Below are positions 16,913 through 24,515 of a DNA stretch of 64,000 nt, one piece after another; within the stretch, counting starts at the first letter, position 1, and the number at the start of each line of letters is the position of its first letter. The notes under the pieces were generated by a model, which saw only the letters and a list, made by a program, of their open reading frames with translations, had not been told where the DNA came from and searched no databases. Both the position numbers and the translations under genes were made by a program. The stretch comes from Morganella sibonii (lineage in GTDB: Bacteria > Pseudomonadota > Gammaproteobacteria > Enterobacterales > Enterobacteriaceae): the NCBI RefSeq assembly GCF_040560245.1, contig NZ_JAKMWP010000005.1, one strand, 5' to 3'.

Positions 16913-18094
16913 TCAGTGGTGAATGAGTCTGTTTCTGCTGATCCGCAGACCCCGCATCATACATAACCAGGCGCAGGCCGAAACTCCGATCAGCAGCAGC
17001 CACAGGGTGTTTGGCGGGAAATAGGTCAGCACACCGCCGGTGAGCAGCGGGTTAAATGCACCGCCGAGCCAGCCGAGGGATTGTGCGGAAAAGTAACTGG
17101 ATTTCATACCGTCGGGGGCAATGTTGTCGATCAGCATATATTCTCCCGGTGCATAAATCAGTTCGCCGAGAGTAAAGACAAAAGCGGCCAATCCCCAGAA
17201 GACAAGATTACTGCCTGACATCATAAATCCGGCGAGTCCGCCCATAAAAAAGAGAGTACCGAGTGTCATCAGTTTTTGCAGATTTTCCGTGCTGATCCGG
17301 CGGCCGACTATGTATTGCAGTGAAACCACAACGGCAGCATTGACCGGCAGAACTACACCGATCACCTTTTCAGCCAGCGTGGAATCAGCGACTGTCAGAA
17401 CATACTGGGAAATACAGGCGGAAAACGAACCGAATACCAGTGAGCCCATAAAAGCAGACAGTGTGAACCAGAGCAGCGCTTTATCATGCAGCATCACAGA
17501 AGGCTGCCAGGCAGTGCTGTTGCTGCCGGAGGCGGAAGGCGGCACACTGCGGACAAAACGCTGAATAAAGAATATCGGAAATGAGGCGGTACAGGCTGCC
17601 AGCCAGAACGGCAGATCGGCGCTGTACATCAGCAGTCCGGTACCGATTGGCGGGCCGACAGTCCAGCCCATATTGACGAAGGTATAGTTCAGGGAAAAAA
17701 CTTTGGTTTTACGTGCGGGCGGCAGCGTATCGGCGAAATAGGCTTTCAGCACCGTGGCAAATACAGAATAGGCGCAGTTAATCAGTGAAAAGAAGACGAC
17801 GACCAGTGCGATATTGTGTGTCAGAGGAATAGCAATAAAACCGGCGATATAAACCACAATTGCCATCAGCATATAACGCTTTTTATCAAATTTATCGGCA
17901 ATAATGCCAAAGCCAAGACTGAACAGTACTCCGGTTGTCAGGGCAACAGTCAGTGCAACCCCCACCTGATCTACCACCATGCCATACTGCCGGCTGAGAT
18001 AAATCGCCATAAACGGGATAGTGGCACCCCGTCCGATAGTAATTAAAAATGAGGAAGCGAGCAGAGCAATAGTGGAACGGGTGGCGGCTTGCAT
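16913..18094 (-). CDS. ydeE: MFS efflux transporter, YdeE family
   Basis: A 393-residue, twelve-segment major facilitator protein that closely follows E. coli YdeE along its whole length. Examples are LLTIGRGAT-like LITIGRGATIPFMAIYLSRQY at the N-terminus, DKFDKKRYML and INCAYSVFATVLKAYFAD. YdeE has been linked to dipeptide export. It lies beyond the methyltransferase and probably marks the edge of the biosynthetic cluster, but it could serve as its exporter. It is separated by 117 bp from the methyltransferase and transcribed in the same direction. Confidence 0.8.
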   Translation of the reverse strand: MQAATRSTIALLASSFLITIGRGATIPFMAIYLSRQYGMVVDQVGVALTVALTTGVLFSLGFGIIADKFDKKRYMLMAIVVYIAGFIAIPLTHNIALVVVFFSLINCAYSVFATVLKAYFADTLPPARKTKVFSLNYTFVNMGWTVGPPIGTGLLMYSADLPFWLAACTASFPIFFIQRFVRSVPPSASGSNSTAWQPSVMLHDKALLWFTLSAFMGSLVFGSFSACISQYVLTVADSTLAEKVIGVVLPVNAAVVVSLQYIVGRRISTENLQKLMTLGTLFFMGGLAGFMMSGSNLVFWGLAAFVFTLGELIYAPGEYMLIDNIAPDGMKSSYFSAQSLGWLGGAFNPLLTGGVLTYFPPNTLWLLLIGVSACAWLCMMRGLRISRNRLIHH

Positions 18095-18179
18095 GGTGAC
18101 ATTCTCAGTGTTTTTATTTTAATTGTAATATTCACGTAATCAATATCATGCAAATCCGGCGCTGTACAGCGCCTTCCGA

Positions 18180-18584
18180 TCACGGCAGTACGGCGTGAGC
18201 TTCGATTTCAATCAGCCACTCCGGCAGAGATAATCCGCTGACAATAACCCATGATGAGGCAGGGGCATCATCTGCAAATTTTTCTTTCAGCACATCCGCA
18301 ATTGCCGTTTGTTCATCGTGTGAATCTGCCCCGGCGCGGATATAGATCCGCAGCATAACCACATCAGATAAAGAACCGCCGGCTGCTGCGAGAGCCAGGG
18401 CGATATTGTCCACAGATTGTGCGGCTTGTTCCCGCATACCGCCTGCGACTGTCACTTCATTGTGATCAACGCCGACCTGTCCTGACAGAAATAACTGCCG
18501 GGTACAGGTTGTTTCCACGGCCTGGCTGAAACCGTATTGCAGGGAATTAAACAATGAGGGCGGATTAATCCGTTTTATAGTCAT
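18180..18584 (-). CDS. RidA/YjgF/UK114 family protein
   Basis: A 134-residue small trimeric-fold protein. Family landmarks are LFLSGQVGVDH near residue 30, ALAAAGGSLSDVVMLRIY in the middle and a C-terminal LIEIEAHAVL strand. RidA itself hydrolyses reactive enamine/imine intermediates. The Arg of RidA's active site (usually RA-x-VEV) is not at the usual place here (EIEAH). It therefore belongs to a divergent subgroup whose function is uncertain. It stands alone between ydeE and the rcn genes. Confidence 0.8.
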   Translation of the reverse strand: MTIKRINPPSLFNSLQYGFSQAVETTCTRQLFLSGQVGVDHNEVTVAGGMREQAAQSVDNIALALAAAGGSLSDVVMLRIYIRAGADSHDEQTAIADVLKEKFADDAPASSWVIVSGLSLPEWLIEIEAHAVLP

Positions 18585-18827
18585 AACAGCCTTTTCAGCA
18601 GTGAAATAAAAGAAAATGTCGTTTTATTATAGATTATTTCAGGTGCTGTAAATTAACTGATTATTAACAGCATTCTTTATTTTCAGCCCCTGTTGCGGGA
18701 GGTGAATAAAAAGGGGACTCAGTGAGTCTCTGAGATATACAGGGATATTATTTTTATATCAGAAAAGGATATTCAAAACTTACAGGGTCGGCGCCGGGGA
18801 TTTTTACAACACCGGCTTAATTTTTCT

Positions 18828-19100
18828 TTACTTAATATAAGAATCCAGCACCTTCAGGACAATATCCAGGTCACCCTGACGCTTTTCCTCATCTTCCTCA
18901 TGGACCACGTGTTCAATCAGATGGCCTTTAATTACTTCCCGCATTAACCCGTTTACCGCCCCCCGGATAGCCGCAATTTGTTGCAGTACAGCGGAGCACT
19001 CATGCGGTTCATCAAGCATTTTTTTCAGTGAGTTGACCTGCCCCTGAATTTTACTGGCGCGGTTCTGAAGTTTCTGTCTGTCCCTGATGGTATGTGACAT
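18828..19100 (-). CDS. rcnR: Nickel/cobalt-sensing repressor RcnR
   Basis: A 90-residue CsoR/RcnR family repressor that is nearly collinear with E. coli RcnR (SHTIRDRQKLQNRASKIQGQV start, KVLDSYIK end). The metal ligands are visible: Cys35 in HECSAVL, His60 and His64 in GHLIEHVVH, plus His3 after the initiator. Ni(II) or Co(II) releases it from DNA. It is divergently placed from rcnA with the shared operator between them. Confidence 0.95.
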   Translation of the reverse strand: MSHTIRDRQKLQNRASKIQGQVNSLKKMLDEPHECSAVLQQIAAIRGAVNGLMREVIKGHLIEHVVHEEDEEKRQGDLDIVLKVLDSYIK

Positions 19101-19181
19101 GGCAACCCCGTGAAATAAGGTGAAAAGAAAGTGACTGGCAAAATAGTAGCATCTCCTTGGTACAAAGAGATAGTGTAATTA

Positions 19182-19196
19182 TACTGGGGGGGAGTA
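19182..19196. promoter_or_regulatory. RcnR operator
   Basis: The sequence TACT, seven G, AGTA matches the TACT-G6-N-AGTA consensus recognised by RcnR. It lies 47 nt before the rcnA start in the rcnR/rcnA intergenic region. Only one such site is seen. Confidence 0.85.
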
Positions 19197-19242
19197 TACT
19201 GCGGTTATGCTTTCTACATTATGAAAACAGGGAATACACGTC

Positions 19243-20076
19243 ATGACTGATTTTTCCGCTCTGTTACAGCAGGGTAATGCCTGGCTTTTTATTCCCGGCG
19301 CGATTGCGCTGGGCGCGTTGCACGGCCTGGAGCCGGGCCACTCAAAAACCATGATGGCGGCTTTTATTATTGCGGTAAAAGGGACGGTCAGACAGGCAGT
19401 GATGCTCGGCCTGGCAGCGACCTTATCACATACGCTGATTGTCTGGCTGATTGCTCTCGGCGGGATGTATATCAGTACCCGTTTTACACCGGAAGCGGTG
19501 GAGCCGTGGCTGCAGATGGTATCGGCGGTGATTATTCTGGCAACCGCATTCTGGATGTTTATGCGGACATATCGCGGTGAAAAAAACTGGCTGACGGAAA
19601 TGCAGCAGGAAAATCATACGCATCATCATCATCACGACCACGACCACGACCACGGCCATCATGATCACGACCATCATCACCATCATGATGATGAATATCA
19701 GGATGCACACGCCAGAGCGCATGCGCATGAAATCAAAACCCGTTTTACCGGCGGTAAAGCCACAAACAGTCAGGTATTGCTGTTCGGGCTGACCGGAGGG
19801 TTAATTCCGTGCCCGGCGGCGATTACGGTTCTGCTTATCTGTCTTCAGCTGAAAGCGTTTACCCTGGGGGCAACTATGGTGCTCAGTTTCAGTATCGGGC
19901 TGGCACTGACACTGGTTACCGTCGGTGTGGTGACTGCTGTGGGGTTACGCCAGGTCAGCCGCCGCTGGCAGGGGCTGAGCGATATTGCCCAAAAAGCACC
20001 GTATTTCTCAGCGGCGCTGATTGCACTGGTCGGGCTTTACATGGGGATTCACGGCTATATGGGGCTGGCAGAGTGA
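19243..20076 (+). CDS. rcnA: Nickel/cobalt efflux protein RcnA
   Basis: A 277-residue NiCoT-family exporter of the inner membrane. An early HGLEPGHSKTMM motif in the first segments is the metal-binding signature. A cytoplasmic or periplasmic loop (residues ~125-165) is almost pure His/Asp, as in E. coli RcnA. The second half carries GGLIPCPAAITVLL. It exports Ni(II) and Co(II) and is controlled by the adjacent RcnR operator. The repetitive CATCAT/CACGAC coding tract may vary in length between strains. Confidence 0.95.
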   Translation: MTDFSALLQQGNAWLFIPGAIALGALHGLEPGHSKTMMAAFIIAVKGTVRQAVMLGLAATLSHTLIVWLIALGGMYISTRFTPEAVEPWLQMVSAVIILATAFWMFMRTYRGEKNWLTEMQQENHTHHHHHDHDHDHGHHDHDHHHHHDDEYQDAHARAHAHEIKTRFTGGKATNSQVLLFGLTGGLIPCPAAITVLLICLQLKAFTLGATMVLSFSIGLALTLVTVGVVTAVGLRQVSRRWQGLSDIAQKAPYFSAALIALVGLYMGIHGYMGLAE

Positions 20077-20328
20077 TATCATTGCTGTGCTGTATTTTGA
20101 GATAAATAAAAAAGAGCTTGCCGGATAACAAAATATATGGCTTAATATCGGCATTGGTTTGGAAGTACAGACCTATTTATGTCAGTCCGATTTTAAGTTG
20201 TTCTCCGTCAAGCGTTATCCAAGATACCACTTCATAGCGAATTCCTTCTGATAGTTCCCATAAGTAAAAACGTAATCAAACCGCTTATATGCCCTACGGC
20301 AACAAAAATTTATTAAAGGAAATTCAAT
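20077..20328 (+). promoter_or_regulatory. Promoter and long 5' leader of the cold-shock gene
   Basis: This is a 252-bp non-coding stretch before the cold-shock gene. cspA-type mRNAs carry a leader of ~150 nt with a cold box near the 5' end. Here GTACAGA at 20165-20171 resembles the 3' part of the E. coli cold box (TGACGTACAGA) at the right distance. An AAAGGA ribosome site precedes the start. The cold-box call is tentative. Confidence 0.4.
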
Positions 20329-20541
20329 ATGTCTGCAACAATTACTGGTACCGTAAAATGGTTTAACGATGATAAAGGTTTTGGCTTTATCACTCCTGCT
20401 GACGGCAGCAAAGACGTGTTTGTTCACTTCTCTGCAATCCAGAGCGACAACTTCAAATCTCTGGCAGAAGGCCAGCAGGTTTCTTTCACCATCGAAAATG
20501 GTATGAAAGGCCCGGCTGCGGCTAACGTGGTTGCACTGTAA
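20329..20541 (+). CDS. CspA-family cold-shock protein
   Basis: A 70-residue single cold-shock domain. It has RNP1 (KGFGFIT) and RNP2 (VFVHFSAI) motifs and the GTVKWFN start. It binds single-stranded RNA/DNA and melts secondary structure. The sequence is closest in feel to CspA/CspG (NGMKGPAAANV end), so I do not assign a specific paralogue. Codon choice looks optimised for high expression. Its own terminator follows. Confidence 0.93.
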   Translation: MSATITGTVKWFNDDKGFGFITPADGSKDVFVHFSAIQSDNFKSLAEGQQVSFTIENGMKGPAAANVVAL

Positions 20542-20568
20542 TCACTGCTGCTCAGGCACAGATTTTAA

Positions 20569-20594
20569 AAACCTCACTCCGGTGAGGTTTTTTT
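20569..20594 (+). terminator. Rho-independent terminator of the cold-shock gene
   Basis: A 7-8 bp stem AACCTCAC/GTGAGGTT with loop TCCG is followed by seven T, about 30 nt after the stop codon. Confidence 0.9.
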
Positions 20595-20668
20595 ATGTCC
20601 GGAAAACAGACAGTGGCGGAAATAAGAAAAATATGAATATAATTTGCTCATAATTTAAGGGGTAATTT

Positions 20669-21403
20669 ATGTCTCAAAATATTTATGATGATCCGGATTT
20701 TTTTGCCGGTTATGCCACGCTGCCACGTTCCGCAGAAGGGCTAGATGGTGCACCGGAATGGGCTGCTATGCAGGAATTGCTGCCGTCGCTGACCGGAAAA
20801 TCGGTTATCGACCTGGGCTGCGGGTATGGGTGGTTCTGCCGCTGGGCAAGAGCAGAGGGAGCAGCCCGGGTAACCGGTTTTGATCTGTCAGAGAAAATGC
20901 TGGCCAAAGCGGCGTCGATGACCTCTGATTCGGAGATTACCTACCTGCGGGCTGATCTTGAGACATTATCATTACCTGCCACACAAAGTGATGTGATTTA
21001 CAGCTCTTTGGCGCTGCATTATGTGCACGATATCCCTGCACTCTTTGCTGCGCTGTATCAGGCTCTGGTCCCTGGCGGTAATCTGGTTTTCTCCGCAGAA
21101 CACCCGATTTATACAGCTCCCGTTATTCAAAACTGGTGTACTGACAGTGCCGGTAATAAAGTCTGGCCGGTCAATCAGTATCAGCAGGAAGGCGTCAGGC
21201 TCAGCAACTGGTTTGCTGACGGGGTGGAAAAACAGCACCGGAAATTATCCACCTGGATAAATATGCTGATTGCCGCCGGGTTTGAAATCCGCGGGATAAA
21301 TGAGTGGGGACCATCAGCAGAACAAATTGCCGCCAATCCGGCACTGGATGAAGAAAAAGAACGGCCGATGATCTTTCTGCTTAGTGCCCGCAAGCCGGAA
21401 TAA
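20669..21403 (+). CDS. Class I SAM-dependent methyltransferase
   Basis: A 244-residue soluble enzyme with motif I VIDLGCGYGWF (~45-55), motif II acidic FDLSEKML, and post-motif LALHYVHDIPALFAALYQALVPGG (Methyltransf_11/25 pattern). The C-terminal SEHPIYTAP and WFADGVEKQHR segments match a family of uncharacterised enterobacterial methyltransferases acting on small molecules. It stands alone with an AAGGGG ribosome site. Substrate unknown. Confidence 0.8.
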   Translation: MSQNIYDDPDFFAGYATLPRSAEGLDGAPEWAAMQELLPSLTGKSVIDLGCGYGWFCRWARAEGAARVTGFDLSEKMLAKAASMTSDSEITYLRADLETLSLPATQSDVIYSSLALHYVHDIPALFAALYQALVPGGNLVFSAEHPIYTAPVIQNWCTDSAGNKVWPVNQYQQEGVRLSNWFADGVEKQHRKLSTWINMLIAAGFEIRGINEWGPSAEQIAANPALDEEKERPMIFLLSARKPE

Positions 21404-21428
21404 CGGCAGACGGGCAGATTTACTCCGG

Positions 21429-21743
21429 CTATTGCATACTTACCTGAAAAATATCCCAATAATTTTTGTAAGAGCGATAGCTTATACAAACCGGTGTTTG
21501 TGAAATATGAGCAATATTCAGTAATTCGATAATAGGAGGAAGGCGGGCTGAAAAACTCCACAGATTACTTGCGGGATATAAATTTTGATGTATATCTCTC
21601 AACTGAAACCGATAATATCCATCATTATCTATTGCCGTACTATGAACATAATAGCCACATTTATCTGTAAAGACCTCAGAGTTTGCAGTAAACGTAACAG
21701 CTGAAAATAAGATAAAAATGATACTGTTAAATGTTTTTTTCAT
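21429..21743 (-). CDS. Putative AB-toxin B subunit, type 1, copy b
   Basis: A 104-residue secreted protein and the last gene of the leftward toxin group. The start at 21743 (MKKTFNS) is chosen because CAGGAT precedes it; an in-frame ATG at 21761 has no site. It has a signal peptide with a likely cut near TANS, then ~80 mature residues with two cysteines. The first is in FTDKCGYYV and the second in TPVCISY, the same spacing logic as the Cys9-Cys86 bridge of LT/cholera B subunits (TELCSEYH and KLCVWN). A predicted helix (PPIIELLNIAHISQ) and the closing VSMQ resemble LTB's RMKDTLRIAYL and ISMAN. It is a clear paralogue of 23162-23476. B-subunit function is inferred. Confidence 0.6.
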   Translation of the reverse strand: MKKTFNSIIFILFSAVTFTANSEVFTDKCGYYVHSTAIDNDGYYRFQLRDIHQNLYPASNLWSFSARLPPIIELLNIAHISQTPVCISYRSYKNYWDIFQVSMQ

Positions 21744-21768
21744 TTTCTGTATATCCTGCATGTAAGTA

Positions 21769-22113
21769 TTAATTATTTATTAAGTAATCATCAAACATTC
21801 TGGTGATAATATATTCATTATTTTTTTCATAATATTGCACACATAGTTTTTTATTCAGGATATATGCGGTTTTAATGTAGTTGTATGAATGACTATTTAA
21901 TGGTAATAAAAAACCAGCATATTTTCCGAATAAGTATTCGTAATCATTTTTTTCATCATATATAAATAGGGTGATTTTATAATAACTACCAGTTTGAATG
22001 TATCCTTTTATACTCAGTCTGCATTTTGTTTTATCCTCTGCCCGTTCATTGGAATATGCCGGATTTATAAAAATTGAAGTTAATATGCAAAATAAAAAAA
22101 CTTTTATTTTCAT
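21769..22113 (-). CDS. Putative AB-toxin B subunit, type 2, copy b
   Basis: A 114-residue secreted protein with a signal peptide (KVFLFCILTSIFINPAYS). The mature part has two cysteines (TKCRLSI and KLCVQYY) bracketing a beta-rich region and a helix (SYNYIKTAYILNK) just before the second Cys. This is the layout of OB-fold B subunits of AB5 toxins. It is paralogous to 23502-23843 and only distantly similar to the type 1 proteins. It lies 25 nt before the type 1 copy b gene and 28 nt after the A-subunit gene. Codons are strongly AT-rich. The role is inferred from fold pattern and context. Confidence 0.55.
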   Translation of the reverse strand: MKIKVFLFCILTSIFINPAYSNERAEDKTKCRLSIKGYIQTGSYYKITLFIYDEKNDYEYLFGKYAGFLLPLNSHSYNYIKTAYILNKKLCVQYYEKNNEYIITRMFDDYLINN

Positions 22114-22141
22114 TTTGAATTTCTCAATAATAAATGATAGT

Positions 22142-23128
22142 TTAATGGGTATATGTCAAAGCATAGTTAATATACATAAATTGATTTTCAGGGAAGAACG
22201 TTTTTTCACCTAAAATACTAAGGCTATAAAATTTATGGTCGTCAATTGAATGATCACTGCTGCGTGTTTTTTTATCAGGAATATAAAGTGCGTAAAGACA
22301 AAGCTCATGAATGTTAATACTTCTGTAGGGTTGAGGTTCGTTCTGCATATTACCCGTTCGGTATGAATATTTAAAGACTCCACTTTCCGGTATGGCATAT
22401 AATTTTTTAAATTCCTTGCTTATCATACCCCAATCATTAGTGAGTTTTTTATATTCCATGCCAAATATTGAGACATCCGGATTAACAGATTTAAGATGAT
22501 TACTGCTCCATTCCATGATGGCGGGAAATCTTATGGACTCTGAAGTGAATAAAATTAACTGAAGTAATGATTTTTTTAATTCGGATTCATTGTTTGTATT
22601 ATTACCATTATTTTCATGATGATTATTCAGTGTGATTATTGCATTTTTTAACGAATTATGATTGATTTTTATTGATTCTCTGCTTGGTGCCTTTTTCTCT
22701 AGGTCTGAATAATTTCCTGAAAAATTAAGTGTGTATGTAGTAAGATCTTTAATATCAATTAATGTATCTTCTTTAAATCGATAGTATTTTTCTTCTATTT
22801 CATCTTTTCCATTCTTTTTTTTATTTTTGTTGGTAATGAACCCGAGAAGGTAAGCATTTCTGGCATTATATACAAGGCTGATGAAGGTGGATTTTTTTTC
22901 ATCTGAATATATTTTTATTCTGTATAGCTTGTTTTCTTTTTCAGATATATAAACATTTTTGCCATATCCTGAACTGTGGTCACTCAATTCGGATCTGAGC
23001 TTTCGGATTGATTCATTATATTTAAGATTGTTACTGTAATCAAAGTCATCATTTATTGGCGTGATGTTGAGCTCTGCATAAGCATGAAAAGAAAAGCAAA
23101 ATATAATTATAGCCATTATTTTTTTCAT
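22142..23128 (-). CDS. Secreted ribosome-inactivating protein (Shiga/ricin A-chain-like rRNA N-glycosylase)
   Basis: A 328-residue protein with a signal peptide (cut near residue 18, AYA). All five active-site landmarks of ribosome-inactivating proteins occur in order: Tyr93 in NARNAYLLGF (ricin NAYVVGY), Tyr140 in NFSGNYSDLE (ricin GGNYDRLEQL), Glu197 and Arg200 in SESIRF (ricin SEAARF), and Trp233 in NDWGMIS (ricin NSWGRLS). The family removes one adenine from the sarcin-ricin loop of large-subunit rRNA and stops translation in eukaryotic cells. The C-terminal ~60 residues extend beyond the catalytic core and may contact B subunits. Only one mature Cys (277) is present, so there is no disulfide-closed A1/A2 loop as in Shiga toxin. 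It is flanked by two pairs of B-like genes and is AT-rich, suggesting acquisition by transfer. Confidence 0.85.
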   Translation of the reverse strand: MKKIMAIIIFCFSFHAYAELNITPINDDFDYSNNLKYNESIRKLRSELSDHSSGYGKNVYISEKENKLYRIKIYSDEKKSTFISLVYNARNAYLLGFITNKNKKKNGKDEIEEKYYRFKEDTLIDIKDLTTYTLNFSGNYSDLEKKAPSRESIKINHNSLKNAIITLNNHHENNGNNTNNESELKKSLLQLILFTSESIRFPAIMEWSSNHLKSVNPDVSIFGMEYKKLTNDWGMISKEFKKLYAIPESGVFKYSYRTGNMQNEPQPYRSINIHELCLYALYIPDKKTRSSDHSIDDHKFYSLSILGEKTFFPENQFMYINYALTYTH

Positions 23129-23161
23129 GGTGGTATTCCTGTTGGGTATTGTTAAAATATA

Positions 23162-23476
23162 TCATTGCATACTGACAGAGTATATTGTCCAAAACCAGCG
23201 ACTGGTTGAGTAATTTATGCATAAAGGTGTCTGAGATAAATGTGCACTATTAAGCATTTCAATGATAATAAGGTCTGTGGCTGAAAAACTCCAATCCTGA
23301 CTTCCGTCAAAATTATTTCCTCCTTTATCAACTAATTTAAATCGATAGTCAGAGGTTTGATCAACAGATGTTTCCTTTACATATGCACCACATCTGTCGG
23401 TGAATGTCTTAGCAAAACTTAGCTGTGAAAAAAGGAATAACAAGATTGTTATTGAAATAAAAGATAGTTTTCTCAT
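23162..23476 (-). CDS. Putative AB-toxin B subunit, type 1, copy a
   Basis: A 104-residue secreted protein with a signal peptide (likely cut after SFA) and an AAGGG ribosome site. Mature features are FTDRCGAYV, DWSFSATDLIIIEMLNSAHLSQ (probable helix lining a B-ring pore), PLCINY and a terminal SVSMQ. Two cysteines only. It aligns end to end with 21429-21743. It lies 26 nt after the type 2 copy a gene and 33 nt before the toxin A gene, so the expected operon order is B2a-B1a-A-B2b-B1b. Confidence 0.6.
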   Translation of the reverse strand: MRKLSFISITILLFLFSQLSFAKTFTDRCGAYVKETSVDQTSDYRFKLVDKGGNNFDGSQDWSFSATDLIIIEMLNSAHLSQTPLCINYSTSRWFWTIYSVSMQ

Positions 23477-23501
23477 ATAAAGCCCTTTTGATATTTAAAA
23501 A

Positions 23502-23843
23502 TTATTGTGAATGGTCGTATATACTCAGTATCGTGTTAGTTGTTATTTGATCGTTGACTCTGGAGATGTATTTCACGCATAGTGGTTTATTATACAAATA
23601 AGCAAATTTAATGAAATTAAATGCTGTGGTAGTTGGCGGAAGAGTAAATGAAAGGTGAGGGCCGAGTGGTTTCCTTTTATTCGTATTAGAATCAAGCTGT
23701 TCCAGTGTTATCCGGTGCTCATTACCACGCATCATTTTTGTTACAAATACATCGCAGATAGTATTGTCAGACTCTTCCGCTGAAATGTAATGTATAGGTA
23801 GTAAAATAAAAGATGCATATATTAATATTTTTTTCATGGACAT
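23502..23843 (-). CDS. Putative AB-toxin B subunit, type 2, copy a
   Basis: The first gene of the leftward toxin group, 113 residues. The ATG at 23843 follows GAGAGGG at good spacing; an ATG 6 nt later is the alternative. It has a signal peptide (cut near ISA). The mature part has Cys in NTICDVFV and PLCVKY with a preceding helix (TTAFNFIKFAYLYNK). It is paralogous to 21769-22113, and the two share the LSF/GFLLP-...-FNFIK/YNYIK-...-LCV pattern. The ~108 bp upstream to the DedA gene is very AT-rich and would hold the promoter; I see no recognisable operator. Confidence 0.55.
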   Translation of the reverse strand: MSMKKILIYASFILLPIHYISAEESDNTICDVFVTKMMRGNEHRITLEQLDSNTNKRKPLGPHLSFTLPPTTTAFNFIKFAYLYNKPLCVKYISRVNDQITTNTILSIYDHSQ

Positions 23844-23951
23844 AAATCCCTCTCGTTAATTTATAAGACATGAGGTTTATAATACCGATAATATTTTATC
23901 AGTATGACCGGGATTTTTTAAAAATAAATAATAATATTTATTGGGAGTGTT

Positions 23952-24503
23952 TTATAATTTTAATTTATACTTTTTTATCAGCATAAACAGACCGGCAACT
24001 GCCGCGAGGATAAGGAACCAGGCGAGGTAAATATGCAGCGGCAGGGCAAGGATTGCGACGCTGATAAAATATCCGGCAGATACAATGACACTTCCCCATA
24101 TTGCTCCGCCGAGAATATTCAGCACAAAAAATTTCAGCGGGTTAATACCGGCGGCACCGATAATTACGGGGCCGATCGTTCTTAATCCGTACGCAAAACG
24201 GACTCCGATAATGACTATATTTTCACGGCGGTGAATAATCCGTTGCAGGCGGGCTATTTTATCCGCGTGTTTATAAATACGGGGCAGTATCCGGTTTCCG
24301 GCAAAATAGCCGATCATGAACAGAAGATTGTCACTGATAATCCCGCCCAGTGCAGCAGCCAGCATCACTTTCGGGTAGGATAATAACTGATGGTGTGCTG
24401 CGATGCCGGATAAAAATGCGGCGGTTTCCCCTTCGATCATTGTACCGAAAAAGGTTGCCCAATAGCCGTATTCTGAAATCCAGTGCGACAGCAATGTATC
24501 CAT
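23952..24503 (-). CDS. DedA-family membrane protein
   Basis: A 183-residue inner-membrane protein of the DedA/VTT family (flippase-like, linked to undecaprenyl phosphate or phospholipid recycling). Family signatures are GEGETAAFLSG-like IEGETAAFLSGIAAH near the N-terminus and the RFAYGLRTIGPVIIGAAGI segment corresponding to F/Y-x-R-x3-R-x3-P-x2-AG. It is closest in length and layout to YohD. It lies 12 nt downstream of the DUF1345 gene and may be co-transcribed with it. Confidence 0.85.
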   Translation of the reverse strand: MDTLLSHWISEYGYWATFFGTMIEGETAAFLSGIAAHHQLLSYPKVMLAAALGGIISDNLLFMIGYFAGNRILPRIYKHADKIARLQRIIHRRENIVIIGVRFAYGLRTIGPVIIGAAGINPLKFFVLNILGGAIWGSVIVSAGYFISVAILALPLHIYLAWFLILAAVAGLFMLIKKYKLKL

Positions 24504-24515
24504 CAGCGGTCCCGT

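Noticed and set aside
16913..18094. Dedicated exporter of the biosynthetic cluster
   Set aside because: The protein follows E. coli YdeE along its full length, so it is more simply a resident transporter. A role in export is possible but unsupported.
19620..19700. Short CAT/CAC/GAC tandem repeats as a regulatory or mobile repeat
   Set aside because: They simply encode the His/Asp-rich metal loop of RcnA.
21429..23843. Prophage carrying the toxin genes
   Set aside because: No integrase, lysis, Q-antiterminator or structural phage gene lies on either side; the neighbours are ordinary chromosomal genes.
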